Shown here: positions 23,429 through 34,048 of the stretch, one piece after another | Layout: the number at the start of each line of letters is the position of its first letter | Position numbering within the stretch: position 1 is the first letter of the stretch | Assembly (NCBI RefSeq): GCF_030272615.1 | Contig: NC_081409.1 | Location: 915,287,340 to 915,349,339, forward strand | DNA: 62,000 bases | Reading direction: 5' to 3' | Origin: Cryptomeria japonica | Lineage: Eukaryota > Streptophyta > Pinopsida > Cupressales > Cupressaceae | Made by a program: the position numbers and the translations under genes | The notes under the pieces: generated by a model | Seen by the model: only the letters and a program-made list of their open reading frames with translations | What the model was told of the DNA's origin: nothing | Database searches by the model: none

Positions 23429-26400
23429 TTGGGAGAACCACTCGAATCAGTATTCAAAAAGCTTGTAGCAAATAAAGTGATCACGGTCCCAGATTTTCCT
23501 CCATATGAACCAAAGGTAAAACCAAATTGGTGGAATGATGATGAATTTTGCGAGTTTCATAAGAGCAGGGGTCACAAGACAAGTAATTGCCATCGATTGA
23601 AAAACATTGTACAAGATCTCATTGATAGAGGAGATATTGAGATTGAGGGACATTCATCTAATCAAGAGCATGAGGTGTTTAAGGAACCATTCCCAAAACA
23701 TGACAAGGGAAAAGGCAAAGTCATAGATGATCAAGCCAATTACACCAGAACATCTTACAATTATGATTCCACTATTAATCACATTTCAATGGACAATCAT
23801 ATTTCTACCATTACTATCAAAAATAAAAATCCTGAGAATTCTTCTCAAAGACCCAAAATTGTCCTAAAAGGTGTGGGATCTTCGTCCACATCTACCTCCG
23901 AATGTCATGTTACAACCCGTCGAGGTAAGATCACATTGCCAGGTACCTCTACTAAGAATACCAATCTTCCGTCAACTAAGCCTGAGTACGACCTTGTAGA
24001 GCAATTAGGGAAAACACCCGCACTCATCTCTATTCTTGAGCTCTTACGTATATCTCCTGCACATAAAGCTGTCCTTGACAAAACCTTGAGAGATACTGCT
24101 GTCCCTACTGATCTAAACGTGGACCAATTTCAAGCCATGGTGGGATATTTATCCGTTCCACACTCCCTCACATTCACAGAAGCCGATGACGCCTCCATAA
24201 GTCAGCCTCATAATGCACCTCTACATATTGAAGCCTTCATACATAAACACCGAATAAAACGAGTCCTGATAGATGGAGGAGCAGGTCTTAATATTTGTAC
24301 ATTGAGCACCATCAGACAATTGGGATATTTTGACAAAGCTGTAAATTCTACAAACCAAATCACTATTAAGGCTTATGATGATGAAGAGCGTTCGTCCAAG
24401 GGCACGGTCATCTTACCACTAAGAATAGGGCCAGTCACAAAGGATGTGGTTTGTCAAGTCCTGGATCTAGACCTTACGTATAACATATTGCTAGGACGTC
24501 CATGGATTCATGAAATGAGGGCAGTCCCATCAACATACCATCAGTGCATTAAGTTTCCTCATAATGGAGTCGAGGTAACGGTCAATGGTGATCCAAATCC
24601 ATTCATATATTGCAATAACTTGAGATCACATACTGAGACTATCATTCCCAGCAATCGTGAAGCTACTCCTTCTTCAGCATATATTGATCCTGAGTCATTA
24701 AAGCCCTCGACATCCAAACAAGGTGAACTTAGAGCCAAGTTTCAAGACAAAGGCATGGGAGAATACACTCTGAATCAAACAATGTTCTTACGACAAGTCA
24801 TGACCTCTCCCAAGGAATATGGGAGGCCACAGCCTAATAAGCAAATCTCCATCATGCTACTCAAATGGGATCCTACCGTCTTTCAAAAATGGGGTGAACT
24901 AGAGGAAGAAAATTTATATAAAATGCTATATAAGGACGCTGAAGAGGATACACATGATCAAATTATAATACCCTGTGAGAACTATGGCAAAGGTTTCAAA
25001 ATTCTACAAAGATTTGGGTATGATGGAAAAAGCCCTCTCGGACTACGCAAAGAAGGTGTCATGGAGCCTTTACAACCTGAGCTAACTACAAGAAGGGAAC
25101 GCTCCAAGGGGCTTGGTTTTCTAAACCCCAAGATTCACAATAAAAGAACAAAACAGATATGGCGAGTCAAAGTGGCTGAAGTCCAACAAGAAGATGACTA
25201 TTCTACAGATTCCAACGAATGGGAATGGGGTTCAGACAAATCCTCCAGCGACTATGAGCTCAACGAGACGTTTAGAGAGCCAGAGGAACCTACAGAGGAG
25301 GAGGAGTTTTACAAGAAATTCAGAGTTGGTCAAGAACCGACCCATAAGGATCCCGCACAAGCGTCGTTTCAAGGCCCTAGGTCAAGATCACATAGGATGA
25401 GGACACCTGTCCCTGAGGGTGCTACTAGTGATGATAATTTGGACTCACTCACGATCGAAACTGATGAGGAGAGTGCCATTGACGACCTCGATGACTATCT
25501 TGACATACCTGAATATAACCACATCTTCACTATTAGCCTTGCGAACTCTGAAAACACTAAAGACCTTCCCCTCGTTCACCCCCAACTCATTGACTGGGAT
25601 CAGGATGGACCAGCACAGCTTGATACATTTCAAAATGACGAAGCTATAGTCGATTATCTTGGCATTCGCGATGATCTTCCTCTTGGAGACCATAAAGCAG
25701 GATACGCCATAGAGCTTAATAACATGGCATACTTTGGTGAGGGTGTCGGGCCTTCTAGTCGCAAAAATGTGAAAATAAAAACAAAACAAGGGTCTTATGG
25801 CGAAAACCACACTGTGGCGCTATCTGACTCTAAAAAAGTAAAAAGAAAGGACGTATCTGAGGGTGAAAACCTCTCTGAGGCGCCCGAAGATGGAAGGCTT
25901 GACATTCTCCCAGCATCATACGAGGAAAAATCATCCATGTTGGTAGAGGAGACTATAAAGACAAACATTGGTACAACAGAGGTTCCACATAACATATTTT
26001 TGGCTCAATCATTGACAGAGGTCGAGAAAGCAAGGTTCATAAGCTTCTTTAAGGAACGACAAGTCAACTTCGCATGGTCTTATGCTGATATGCCTGGACT
26101 AGACCCCGATTTAGTAATGCATCATTTAACAGTCAAACCGGGGGCAAAACCAGTAAAACAGAAATTGAGGAAAATGCATCCACAAGTGGCATTATTAGTC
26201 AAGGCAGAGCTGGAGAAATTACTGGATGTCGGATTCATACGCCCAATTGATTATCCTGAATGGATTTCCAACTTAGTACCTGTTAGCAAACCAGATCGCA
26301 GCATCCGAATATGTACAGACTTCAGGGATATCAACAAGGCTTGTCCGAAGGATGATTTCCCATTACCAAACATTGATTTAATTGTTGATCTCACAGCAGG

Positions 26401-27220
26401 CCATGAGATGTTATCTTTAATGGACGGATTCTCGGGATATAATCAGATCAGGATTGCACCTGAAGATCAACATAAAACATCATTTACTTGTCCATGGGGA
26501 ACCTTCTGCTGGAATGTCATGCCCTTTGGACTGAAAAATGCAGGTGCCACGTATCAACGAGCTATGACTACTATCTTCCATGATCTCATGCATGTAACGG
26601 TGGAAGATTATGTTGACGACCTTTTGGTTAAATCAATAGACAGAAATACACACTTGGACATACTTTCAGTTGCTTTTGATAGGCTGGAAAAATACAAGGT
26701 AAGATTGAATCCAAAGAAATGTGTCTTTGGAGTAACCTCCGGGAAGCTCCTAGGATTCATTGTGTCTAAAAGAGGAATAGAAGCTGATCCAGCAAAAGTC
26801 AAGGCTATCTTGGACATGCCGCCACCCAAGAATATCAGTCAACTTCGGTCTTTACAAGGGAGACTCCAGTCCATACGAAGATTCATAGCACAACTTGCAG
26901 ATAAGTGCAATCCTTTCCAGCACCTGCTACACAAAAACATCAAGTTCAAATGGGATGAGAACTGTCAACAGGCTTTTCAGGCACTCAAAGACTATCTTTT
27001 GAACTCGCCAGTTTTGATGCCACCAATTCAAGATCAACCATTGCTACTTTACATATCAGCTACTCCAACAGCACTGGGGGCACTCCTAGCACAACAAATA
27101 CCTGACGGCAAGGAAAAAGCAGTTTACTATATCAGTCGCACGTTGGTGGGATATGAGCTGAACTACACTCCAATTGAGCATGCATGTCTCGCTGTGGTCT
27201 TTTCTTCACAAAAATTATGA
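23429..27220 (+). CDS. pol: pol: zinc knuckle, protease, G-patch-like segment, reverse transcriptase, start of RNase H
   Basis: 1263 codons open in the gag frame; the first codon shown is TTG and true translation probably comes through from gag. A knuckle-like CEFHKSRGHKTSNC (about residue 40) has His where a second Cys is usual. The aspartic protease site is LIDGGAGLNICTL near 277, with DGG for DTG/DSG. A glycine-rich segment near 515-565 (FGYDGKSPLG, RSKGLGF) resembles a G-patch. Then an acidic linker, reverse transcriptase from about 900 (FIRPIDYPEWISNLVPV, FGLKNAGATYQRAM) and the YVDD active site near 1061. RNase H starts near 1190. The frame ends at TGA 27218-27220 inside RNase H, where CGA-to-TGA fits. 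Confidence 0.92.
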   Translation: MGEPLESVFKKLVANKVITVPDFPPYEPKVKPNWWNDDEFCEFHKSRGHKTSNCHRLKNIVQDLIDRGDIEIEGHSSNQEHEVFKEPFPKHDKGKGKVIDDQANYTRTSYNYDSTINHISMDNHISTITIKNKNPENSSQRPKIVLKGVGSSSTSTSECHVTTRRGKITLPGTSTKNTNLPSTKPEYDLVEQLGKTPALISILELLRISPAHKAVLDKTLRDTAVPTDLNVDQFQAMVGYLSVPHSLTFTEADDASISQPHNAPLHIEAFIHKHRIKRVLIDGGAGLNICTLSTIRQLGYFDKAVNSTNQITIKAYDDEERSSKGTVILPLRIGPVTKDVVCQVLDLDLTYNILLGRPWIHEMRAVPSTYHQCIKFPHNGVEVTVNGDPNPFIYCNNLRSHTETIIPSNREATPSSAYIDPESLKPSTSKQGELRAKFQDKGMGEYTLNQTMFLRQVMTSPKEYGRPQPNKQISIMLLKWDPTVFQKWGELEEENLYKMLYKDAEEDTHDQIIIPCENYGKGFKILQRFGYDGKSPLGLRKEGVMEPLQPELTTRRERSKGLGFLNPKIHNKRTKQIWRVKVAEVQQEDDYSTDSNEWEWGSDKSSSDYELNETFREPEEPTEEEEFYKKFRVGQEPTHKDPAQASFQGPRSRSHRMRTPVPEGATSDDNLDSLTIETDEESAIDDLDDYLDIPEYNHIFTISLANSENTKDLPLVHPQLIDWDQDGPAQLDTFQNDEAIVDYLGIRDDLPLGDHKAGYAIELNNMAYFGEGVGPSSRKNVKIKTKQGSYGENHTVALSDSKKVKRKDVSEGENLSEAPEDGRLDILPASYEEKSSMLVEETIKTNIGTTEVPHNIFLAQSLTEVEKARFISFFKERQVNFAWSYADMPGLDPDLVMHHLTVKPGAKPVKQKLRKMHPQVALLVKAELEKLLDVGFIRPIDYPEWISNLVPVSKPDRSIRICTDFRDINKACPKDDFPLPNIDLIVDLTAGHEMLSLMDGFSGYNQIRIAPEDQHKTSFTCPWGTFCWNVMPFGLKNAGATYQRAMTTIFHDLMHVTVEDYVDDLLVKSIDRNTHLDILSVAFDRLEKYKVRLNPKKCVFGVTSGKLLGFIVSKRGIEADPAKVKAILDMPPPKNISQLRSLQGRLQSIRRFIAQLADKCNPFQHLLHKNIKFKWDENCQQAFQALKDYLLNSPVLMPPIQDQPLLLYISATPTALGALLAQQIPDGKEKAVYYISRTLVGYELNYTPIEHACLAVVFSSQKL

Positions 27221-27484
27221 CATTATATGCTCACTCACAAGACTAAGTTGATTGCCAGAATTGATCCACTAAAATATCTTCTCAACAAAGCTACACTTAC
27301 TGGGCGGCTGGCCAAGTGGGTAATGATCTTGAGTGAATTCGACATTGAATACGTGGACAGAAAAGCCATAAAAGGACAAGCCATCGCAGATCAACTGGCA
27401 GATGCTCCCATGATAGATGATGTTCCTCTACAGTCAGAATTTCCAGATGAGTCCATTCTAACAATATCACCTGCAAAGCCATGA
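27221..27484 (+). pseudogene. remainder of the first RNase H and connector, after an in-frame stop
   Basis: It continues the pol frame directly after TGA 27218-27220: YMLTHKTKLIARIDPLKYLL, then LTGRLAKWVMILSEFDIEYV and AIADQLADAP, which is the usual end of the Ty3/Gypsy RNase H. TGA at 27482-27484 closes it. No frameshift separates it from its neighbours, so a single substitution per stop would explain the breaks. Confidence 0.88.
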
Positions 27485-27889
27485 CAACTATACTTTGATG
27501 GCTCATACACACAGCATGGGGCAGGAGCGGGTATACTCTTTATAACTCCCCAAGGCGATTCTATACCAAAGTCATACCGCTTATCATTTCCTTGCACCAA
27601 CAATATAGTAGAATACGAGGCATTAACAACTGGGTTAAGAATTGCAGTTCAGTGGAAGATCCAAGAACTTCGTGTTTTTGGGGATTCTCAACTTGTCATC
27701 CGTCAAGCAACTGATGATTATCAAACAAAAGATGAAAAGCTAATGCCTTACAAACAACTGGTAGATGATTTGAAACAGCACTTTGCAAAGATAGAGTTTG
27801 AGCAGATACCAAGAGAACAGAATCGCGCTGCTGATGCCATGGCTACAATTGCTTCGCTCATTGATCTGCCGCAAAATGAGACCTGCTGA
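27485..27889 (+). pseudogene. second (archaeal-type) RNase H module
   Basis: In the same frame, LYFDGSYTQHGAGAGILF carries the first Asp, NNIVEYEALTTGLRIA the Glu, VFGDSQLVIRQ the second Asp and REQNRAADAMATIA the last acidic residue. These are the four catalytic positions of RNase HI. A second RNase H between the first and integrase is diagnostic of Tat elements. It closes at TGA 27887-27889; the integrase continues in another frame, so a one- or two-base shift lies between about 27,860 and 27,890. Confidence 0.9.
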
Positions 27890-27912
27890 TTCCGTCATAT
27901 GAGATCACTCCT

Positions 27913-29205
27913 ATGGAAATGATATGTGTTGTTGGTCCTGAATCCCAGTTATATGGTTCCATATTCACATACCTTCGCGACAATATCTTACCTCCCGATC
28001 TATCAAACAACCAACGCCGCACTTTCATTCACCAATCCTCCCGATACGTTATCCTAGCTGATATCCTATACCGACGAGGTCTAGATGGCACCCTTCTTAG
28101 ATGTTTAGAGAGTGACGAAGCTCAGATTGCGTTACAAGAAGTGCACGAAGGGATATGTGGTCCGCATACTAGTGGTCCTACCTTGGCCAAGAAACTCATC
28201 AGGACTGGATACTATTGGCCTACTATGGAAAAAGATGCATATCAGTTTGTCAAGAAGTGTAAGCAGTGTCAAATTCATGGAGACCTTATACATGCACCAG
28301 CACAAGAACTACAGCCACTTGCATCTCCTTGGCCCTTTTGTCAGTGGGGACTCGATCTCATAGGCAAGATTCACCCTCCTTCTTCCAATGGACATAAATT
28401 CATTATCATAGCCACAGAGTATTTCACAAAGTGGATTGAAGCTGTGCCTCTCACACAAGTTACTGGGAAACAAATCGCTACTTTCATCCTGAACTACATC
28501 ATTTGCCGATATGAGATTCCTACTTCCATTATCACCGATAACGGGCGTCCTTTCAAGAACCAGGATGTTCGTGAACTCTGTGAGCGCTTCCATATCTCTC
28601 ACCGTTTCTCCACACCATACTACCCCCAAGGTAATGGCCAAGCTGAGGCGTCTAACAAAACAATTCTCAAAATACTTAAAAAGACAGTCGACGACGCTGG
28701 CCGTAACTGGCATGTCCAACTCAATCCCGCACTTTGGGCCTATCGTACCAGTGTCCGCACACCTACAGGAGCTACACCCTACTCACTTGTCTACGGCGCT
28801 GAAGCCATCTTGCCTATTGAGGTCGAGCTACCTTCTTTATGGGTCTCCTTGAGAAACATAATCAACGATGAAGACTACAGGGTCTCCCGCTTACAAGAAC
28901 TAGAACTGCTGGAGGAACGATGACACAATGCTTTTAATCATCTCAAGGCTTACCAACAATGAATGAGTTGCAGTTACAATCACAAGGTCAAGCCTCGCAC
29001 ATTTGAGGTAGGTGACTTAGTCCTCAGAGAGAACCCCAAAAATCAGCAAGACAGAGATAAGAAGGGCAAGTTCGAACCAAATTGGCTTGGTCCTTACATC
29101 ATCACAGCAGTATATGGATCTGGGGCATATCAGCTCTCTACTACAGAAGGTGAACCTTTGGAGGATCCTATCAACAGCATGCACCTTCGCAGGTTCTACA
29201 CATAG
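27913..29205 (+). pseudogene. integrase, split by stops
   Basis: The zinc-binding head (HEGICGPHTSG, then CKQCQIHG) is near residues 77-120. The catalytic core has GLDLIGKI, with Asp, and ITDNGRPF, with the second Asp; GNGQAEASNK supplies the Glu. The frame closes at TGA 28921-28923 and again at TGA 28960-28962, both fitting CGA-to-TGA. It continues in frame as VKPRTFEVGDLVLREN and KFEPNWLGPYIITAV, the C-terminal DNA-binding part, to TAG 29203-29205. Integrase inserts the DNA copy into the nuclear genome. Confidence 0.9.
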
Positions 29206-30862
29206 CTCTTTGGAATATCCTAATTCAAAAATACAAAAAAATAAAAAAATAAAAAAATAAAAAAAAATTGAAAAATCGAAAAAAGTAAAGAGAAATAATT
29301 TCGTCCAACGGTGAAAACCACTTCGGTGGCGCCCTGGGCAAGTACCATGGTGAAAACTGGGTCACCAGCGCCATGCGTAGGGACTTTGCTCCTCCCTCCT
29401 TCAGGATTCTCTTTCATCCTTTCACTTTGCACACACTCACAACCTATTCACTCACAATAAACTTACCCATTCCCATCATGGCTTGTTATTGATCTACCTA
29501 AGATTGGTTAGCCATCCATAACCCTCCCTTTTCACTCCCTTTTCATCCATAATAAATCAGATCCTATCTGTGACTAAGGCAAAATCCTACGTCTAGTGAT
29601 GGGTGTGGAACTGAGAACATCACATGTTTTGAGGAGTACAGTTTCTTCCAGCTTCCTTCAGTCTATCTGCGCACAATCCGCAATAAAGCAGCATTTGCAT
29701 CACAGATCCGCAATAAAGTTTCGTCTTCTCCGCAATAAGGTATCAGTTTCATGGATTCAGTCAGTTTCAAATGAGACACAGCAGCAACAATGAGCTTCAA
29801 CAAAATCAAATCTTTCAACAGACTCAGACAACATATGGTTCAGTGCTATCTATCTTTTTTTTTTGTGAAAGTGAACATTGTGACCACAATCGAATAAGAC
29901 TTAAACAAGTGACAAGAGACACTAAACTTGAGGACTACAGTGGATGTTGGTGTCGAGTCTTGGTTTTCTTTTGATTTTATCTTTTTGGTGACATGTCTTT
30001 TAGCTTTTCCAGGATGTCTTTGACTAGAGATTCTATCTCCAGGATGTCTTTGACTAGAAAGGCGAGGATGGGGTATCGTCACCTATTTGCATTTGCTGTC
30101 TGTGGATTGTCTCTTAGTAATGCTATGACTTGTCCAAGGATATGAGGACACTGTGAGTCTAGTATGAACTGGGGCATTTCTTGTTTGTGACTGTCTTATC
30201 TCCATGCAAACAGGTACAATGACTTTCTGGGCCGAACAAATGCCTCGATTGTCATAACCTACCTGCCATAATAAGCTCAATGATGATAACGCACAAGAAG
30301 CTCTTTCACGTTCATATCTTCTGTCTTCCATCCCCCTTTCTTGATTGACTTCCATCGTCCTTCTCGAGTCCGCGTAGCCCGCTATCACATGACTGAGTAT
30401 AATGACACACCAAAAACATTTGCATTTCATATAGTTACACCTACATCACCACATATAAGCATTTCATACATATATATAGATATCACAATTGCATCACATC
30501 CTGCATACAACACATGTTAGCACATCTCACATTTTCATTATGTAAATAATCATTTGCATTATCATATTCATTTGCATTACATACATTCACATTTGCATCA
30601 TGCATCGCATATACAACATAAAAGAACAAAAATATATTGCATTGCATCATATAAGCATCCGTATCACATAAGAACATTTCATCACATAAGGTACACATGC
30701 ATATAGCTGCCGCAAAAAAAAAATGGATCATCTCTCATATATACTCAAAATGTGTCATGATACAATGATGTCAAAAGAATCATATGGCTACAAAAGAATC
30801 ACCCGCAGGTGTCTACAATACAACAATGGTACATCTACTGATACAATGGGAGCCCACTATAG
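29206..30862 (+). other. non-coding 3' region of the Gypsy element
   Basis: It opens with an A-rich run (29227-29275), then two copies of a ggtgaaaac..g-cgcc phrase (29310-29372). From about 30418 to 30700 it is built of catttgcat and catcacat words. On the minus strand that AT-rich stretch is directly downstream of the antisense gene stop and could serve as its 3' end. No coding similarity is seen. Confidence 0.5.
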
Positions 30863-33704
30863 CTATGAGGAACTCCCTCCCTCGGAGCCGCCTCGCCTCG
30901 ACGGAGTCTGAGCTATAGATGGACCCGCCCCTGGATCCCCCTGTCTCTCTGGTGGTGGTGGAGGCCCCATGACTCCATCGCTGGATGCCTGTCTCCTGCG
31001 GCTCCCTCCCGTAGCCGTCGCTGTGCGCGACGATCTATGGAAGCTCCTAGCCCGCTGATCCGCTGGCACGGCTGCATAGTATAGATCCCTCCAGTAGGCG
31101 ATCTCCTCTCCGGCTCGCAGAACATATGCGTAGCCTGCCCCTGCATCCTCTGCTGCTCGCCTACCTGCCCTCAGAGCTGTCTCGGCCTCTGTGTATCTCT
31201 GGATGGCCTGATCCCTCTCCCGCTCTGTGTCTCAGACCCTGATCCTGAGGTGGTTCCTCTCTCGCACCAAATCCTCAATCTCATTTGCCTGGCCTTGGCA
31301 GATCTCCCGCAGCCTCACCACCTCATCCTCCTCAGAGTCTCCGCTCTCCGCCTCTGCCTGTGGCTCCTCCTCTACAGGTGCCTGTCCCTCAACCTCTGCC
31401 TGCACCTGTCCCTATGCCTGTATAGGTACCTGTGGCTGCACCTGTCTCTGTCCCTCTGGCTGCACCTGTCTCTGTCCCTCTCTGGGACCCTGTGCTGCTG
31501 GCACCTGTAGGGGCAGTCCACCCCGTCCTCTCACCACTGGAGCTGCTCTCTCCTGTCCTCCCTCCCTCCGAGGTGCCACCCGCCTCTCTCCCACCACTCC
31601 CCTTCGCCTCCGCCGGCCCCTACCTCCATCCCCTCCTCCATCATCATCATCTCCTCCACCCTCTCCATCCACTGGCTCTGTCGGATCTGTCAATCTGGGA
31701 AATGGATGCTCTGCCCAGTACGCAGAGTACTCTGCGTCCATCCCTGCATCATCTACCTCTGGCCACATGTCCCATGGCATCGGCATCATCTCAGCTAACT
31801 GTGTCACTGCCTGATCATATGATAACAGTGGGCCAAACTACACCTGATCTCTGACCGTCCGGGCATACATGCCCGAGCCTCGTGGCATCCGCTGAATCCG
31901 CCCGAACTGCCTGTACACCCTGTCTACTAGCTGCCTCTCTAGAATATAGGGCGTCCGCCCCATCAGATACCTGCTCCTAAACACATATGGTAGCTCCAAG
32001 GCATCATCCTCCCACTCCTCGCACCCCAGGTACGGCCTCCAGATCACCATGTCAATATCATCAATGACTCGCCTCCAATGCTCCAATCTCTCAATCCGAG
32101 GTTGGGATGTGATCATGTCATACAGGTGCACAAAACTCTGTCCCTGTCCTCTGCCTCTGAAATGAATGGGCCGTGTGATGGGAAGGTGCTCATAGGCCCA
32201 CACCTGCAAGAGAGTCACGTCGCAGCCCAAACCCACTGATCCGTGGTAGACAAACTGATGCAGCTCATAATACAAATGTGCCAGGACACATGGCCCCCAT
32301 GCATATCTAGTGTGCTCTGCCATCAGCGTCTCCAATGCCCCTCCCCAGCCCACTGCTAATCCTCGTGTGGCCCTGTCTAGACACAAATATCCACTGATGA
32401 CTCCCCCAACAACTGCCGGCAATGCTAATCCTGTGGCAGTCATGGTGTCCCAGGCTACATGACCTGCTCGCATCTCCAACTCAGGATCCTGAAAAACCCG
32501 TCTCAATGCCTCCCTGTCACCGTCACGGTCGTAGGGAATCAACTCTCCATCAATAGGAACATGCAGAATCCTATATACATCCTCTAATGTCACTGTCATC
32601 TCACCCATCGGCAGGTGAAACGTGCATGTCTCTGAGTGCCATCTCTCGGCCAACGCAGTCAGCAACCCCATGTTTGCCCGAAACTCGGGCACATAGAGCA
32701 TATGTGTGAGACCCATCTCCTCAATGGAAATCATGTCCTGGATCGACAACTCTAGTCGCAGTCTCTGAGTCGATGGGAATCTCTCCCGTGACTCTAACAT
32801 CGGCAAATACTCCTGCAGTCACACAATCAATCTTGTCAGTTATCGTGGCATTCACTGTTTATCACAAAATGCTACTTGCTACCTAAATGCATCTGGTTAT
32901 CTATCCTAGTGACACTCACTGTTCATCACAAAGTGTTGCTATCTACCCTAAGTAGTGCTCCCTGTTCATCACAAAGTACTACGTATATGACATTCCCTGT
33001 TCAGCACAAAGTGTCACTCACATTCGCACTCCCTGTTCATCACAAAGTGCTGCCTATCTTGGTGCTCCCTGTTCATCACAAAATGCCTGGATCTATCCTA
33101 ATCTTTCTAGAGGACCTGCTTGAGTGTATCCTCTCAGTAGCTTATCCAATCGACAGCGTATGTTCATCACAGAACTGCCGATTTGACCTAAAAGACTAAA
33201 ACCATGCATTTAAACACACAAACGCACTTTTACAACAAAAACGCGCTTTTAACTCCTAAACGTGCTTATAGACTGCACAAACGCGCTTCTGCGACACAGA
33301 CGCGCTTTCTGAACACAAACATGCCTATGCCAGACACAAACGCGACCAGGGAACATAGACGTCCCTATATTACATAAACGCTCCTAAAAATCACAGACGC
33401 TGCTACATTTCACAAACGCGTCCGCATTCAACACAAACGCAGTTCCAGGCACAGACGCGCCTGGACCCGACACAGACGCGCCTGTTGGACACAGACGCGC
33501 CTGGCGCTGACACAGACGCGGTTGCACGTTTTTGCACTTTTTAAATATCCTATTCCTAGCGCATTTATTGCTCCTAAACATGCATTTATGACAAAACTCA
33601 AAATGCGTGAAAGTACGAGGAGGTTTTCGAGTACTTACCGGCTCTCCTGCATCGGCTGGTCGCTGGAATCGGAGGACACGGTCGAATCTATGAATGAATG
33701 CCAT
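30863..33704 (-). pseudogene. antisense plant mobile domain (PMD) gene carried by the Gypsy element
   Basis: Exon 1 is 33704-33639 (ATG, 22 codons, donor GTAAGT). Exon 2 is 32812-30863 after acceptor TGCAG. Both are phase 0, giving about 670 codons. The body has MGLTHMLYVPEFRANMGLL, FHLPMGEMTVTLEDVYRIL and HVPIDGE, the signature of the plant mobile domain found in MAIN/MAIL1-type proteins and in some transposons. The tail is acidic and Arg/Gly/Gln-rich with a heptad-like segment (VVRLREICQGQANEIEDL) and ends GGSSS. Three in-frame stops, TAG 31840-31838, TAG near 31414 and TGA near 31233, each fit one C-to-T change. It runs against gag-pol between integrase and the 3' LTR. The mobile-domain identity is firm; its role for the element is unknown. 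Confidence 0.8.
32813..33638 (-). other. intron of the antisense gene, with two repeat families
   Basis: GT at 33638-33637, AG at 32814-32813, 826 bp. Near the acceptor, plus-strand ctccctgttcatcacaaagt-type phrases recur about six times between 32847 and 33085, spaced 30-50 bp. Near the donor, 33230-33540 holds about a dozen cacagacgcg motifs, the reverse complement of the leader motif GCGTCTGTG. Confidence 0.7.
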
Positions 33705-33796
33705 CGCTGCTGACTGCTGCTGCTCTTTTCTCGCTCTGCACTGTGATCTTCTAAGGGTGTGGATGACAATGAGGATGTCTTTTGCCCGTGGTCTAT

Positions 33797-33806
33797 CTTA
33801 TAGCCT
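33797..33806 (-). promoter_or_regulatory. candidate TATA box of the antisense gene
   Basis: On the minus strand GGCTATAAGATAG lies about 95 bp upstream of the ATG at 33704. No other TATA-like site stands at a better distance. The position fits, but this is a weak single-motif call. Confidence 0.4.
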
Positions 33807-34030
33807 ACCCTGGCCCTGGCCTTCATTTCCCGAGTCAGTCTTTCTCATCCCGTGACTTTGTCACTTTATCCGATCAGTCCATTCTATCCCGTCTTTCTTA
33901 TCGAGAGATTGTCTGCAATCTTTCCCGACTTTTTCATCCAATCTCTCGAGGGGGCATATCATTCCCATTTTGGGGCAACTCTGTATCATTTCATCTTATC
34001 TTCTTTGAAACAACGCGACAAGCCGCATTG

Positions 34031-34048
34031 TCTCAAAGAGGGGCAAAA
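34031..34048 (+). promoter_or_regulatory. polypurine tract of the Gypsy element
   Basis: tctcaaagaggggcaaaa lies directly against the 3' LTR TGTAGAC. It is purine-rich and correctly placed to prime plus-strand synthesis. Confidence 0.75.

Noticed and set aside
31227-31854. Plus-strand ORFs of 195 and 140 codons rich in Ser, Pro and Cys
   Set aside because: They are the antisense shadow of the GC-rich tail of the minus-strand mobile-domain gene; composition is repetitive and no motif is seen.
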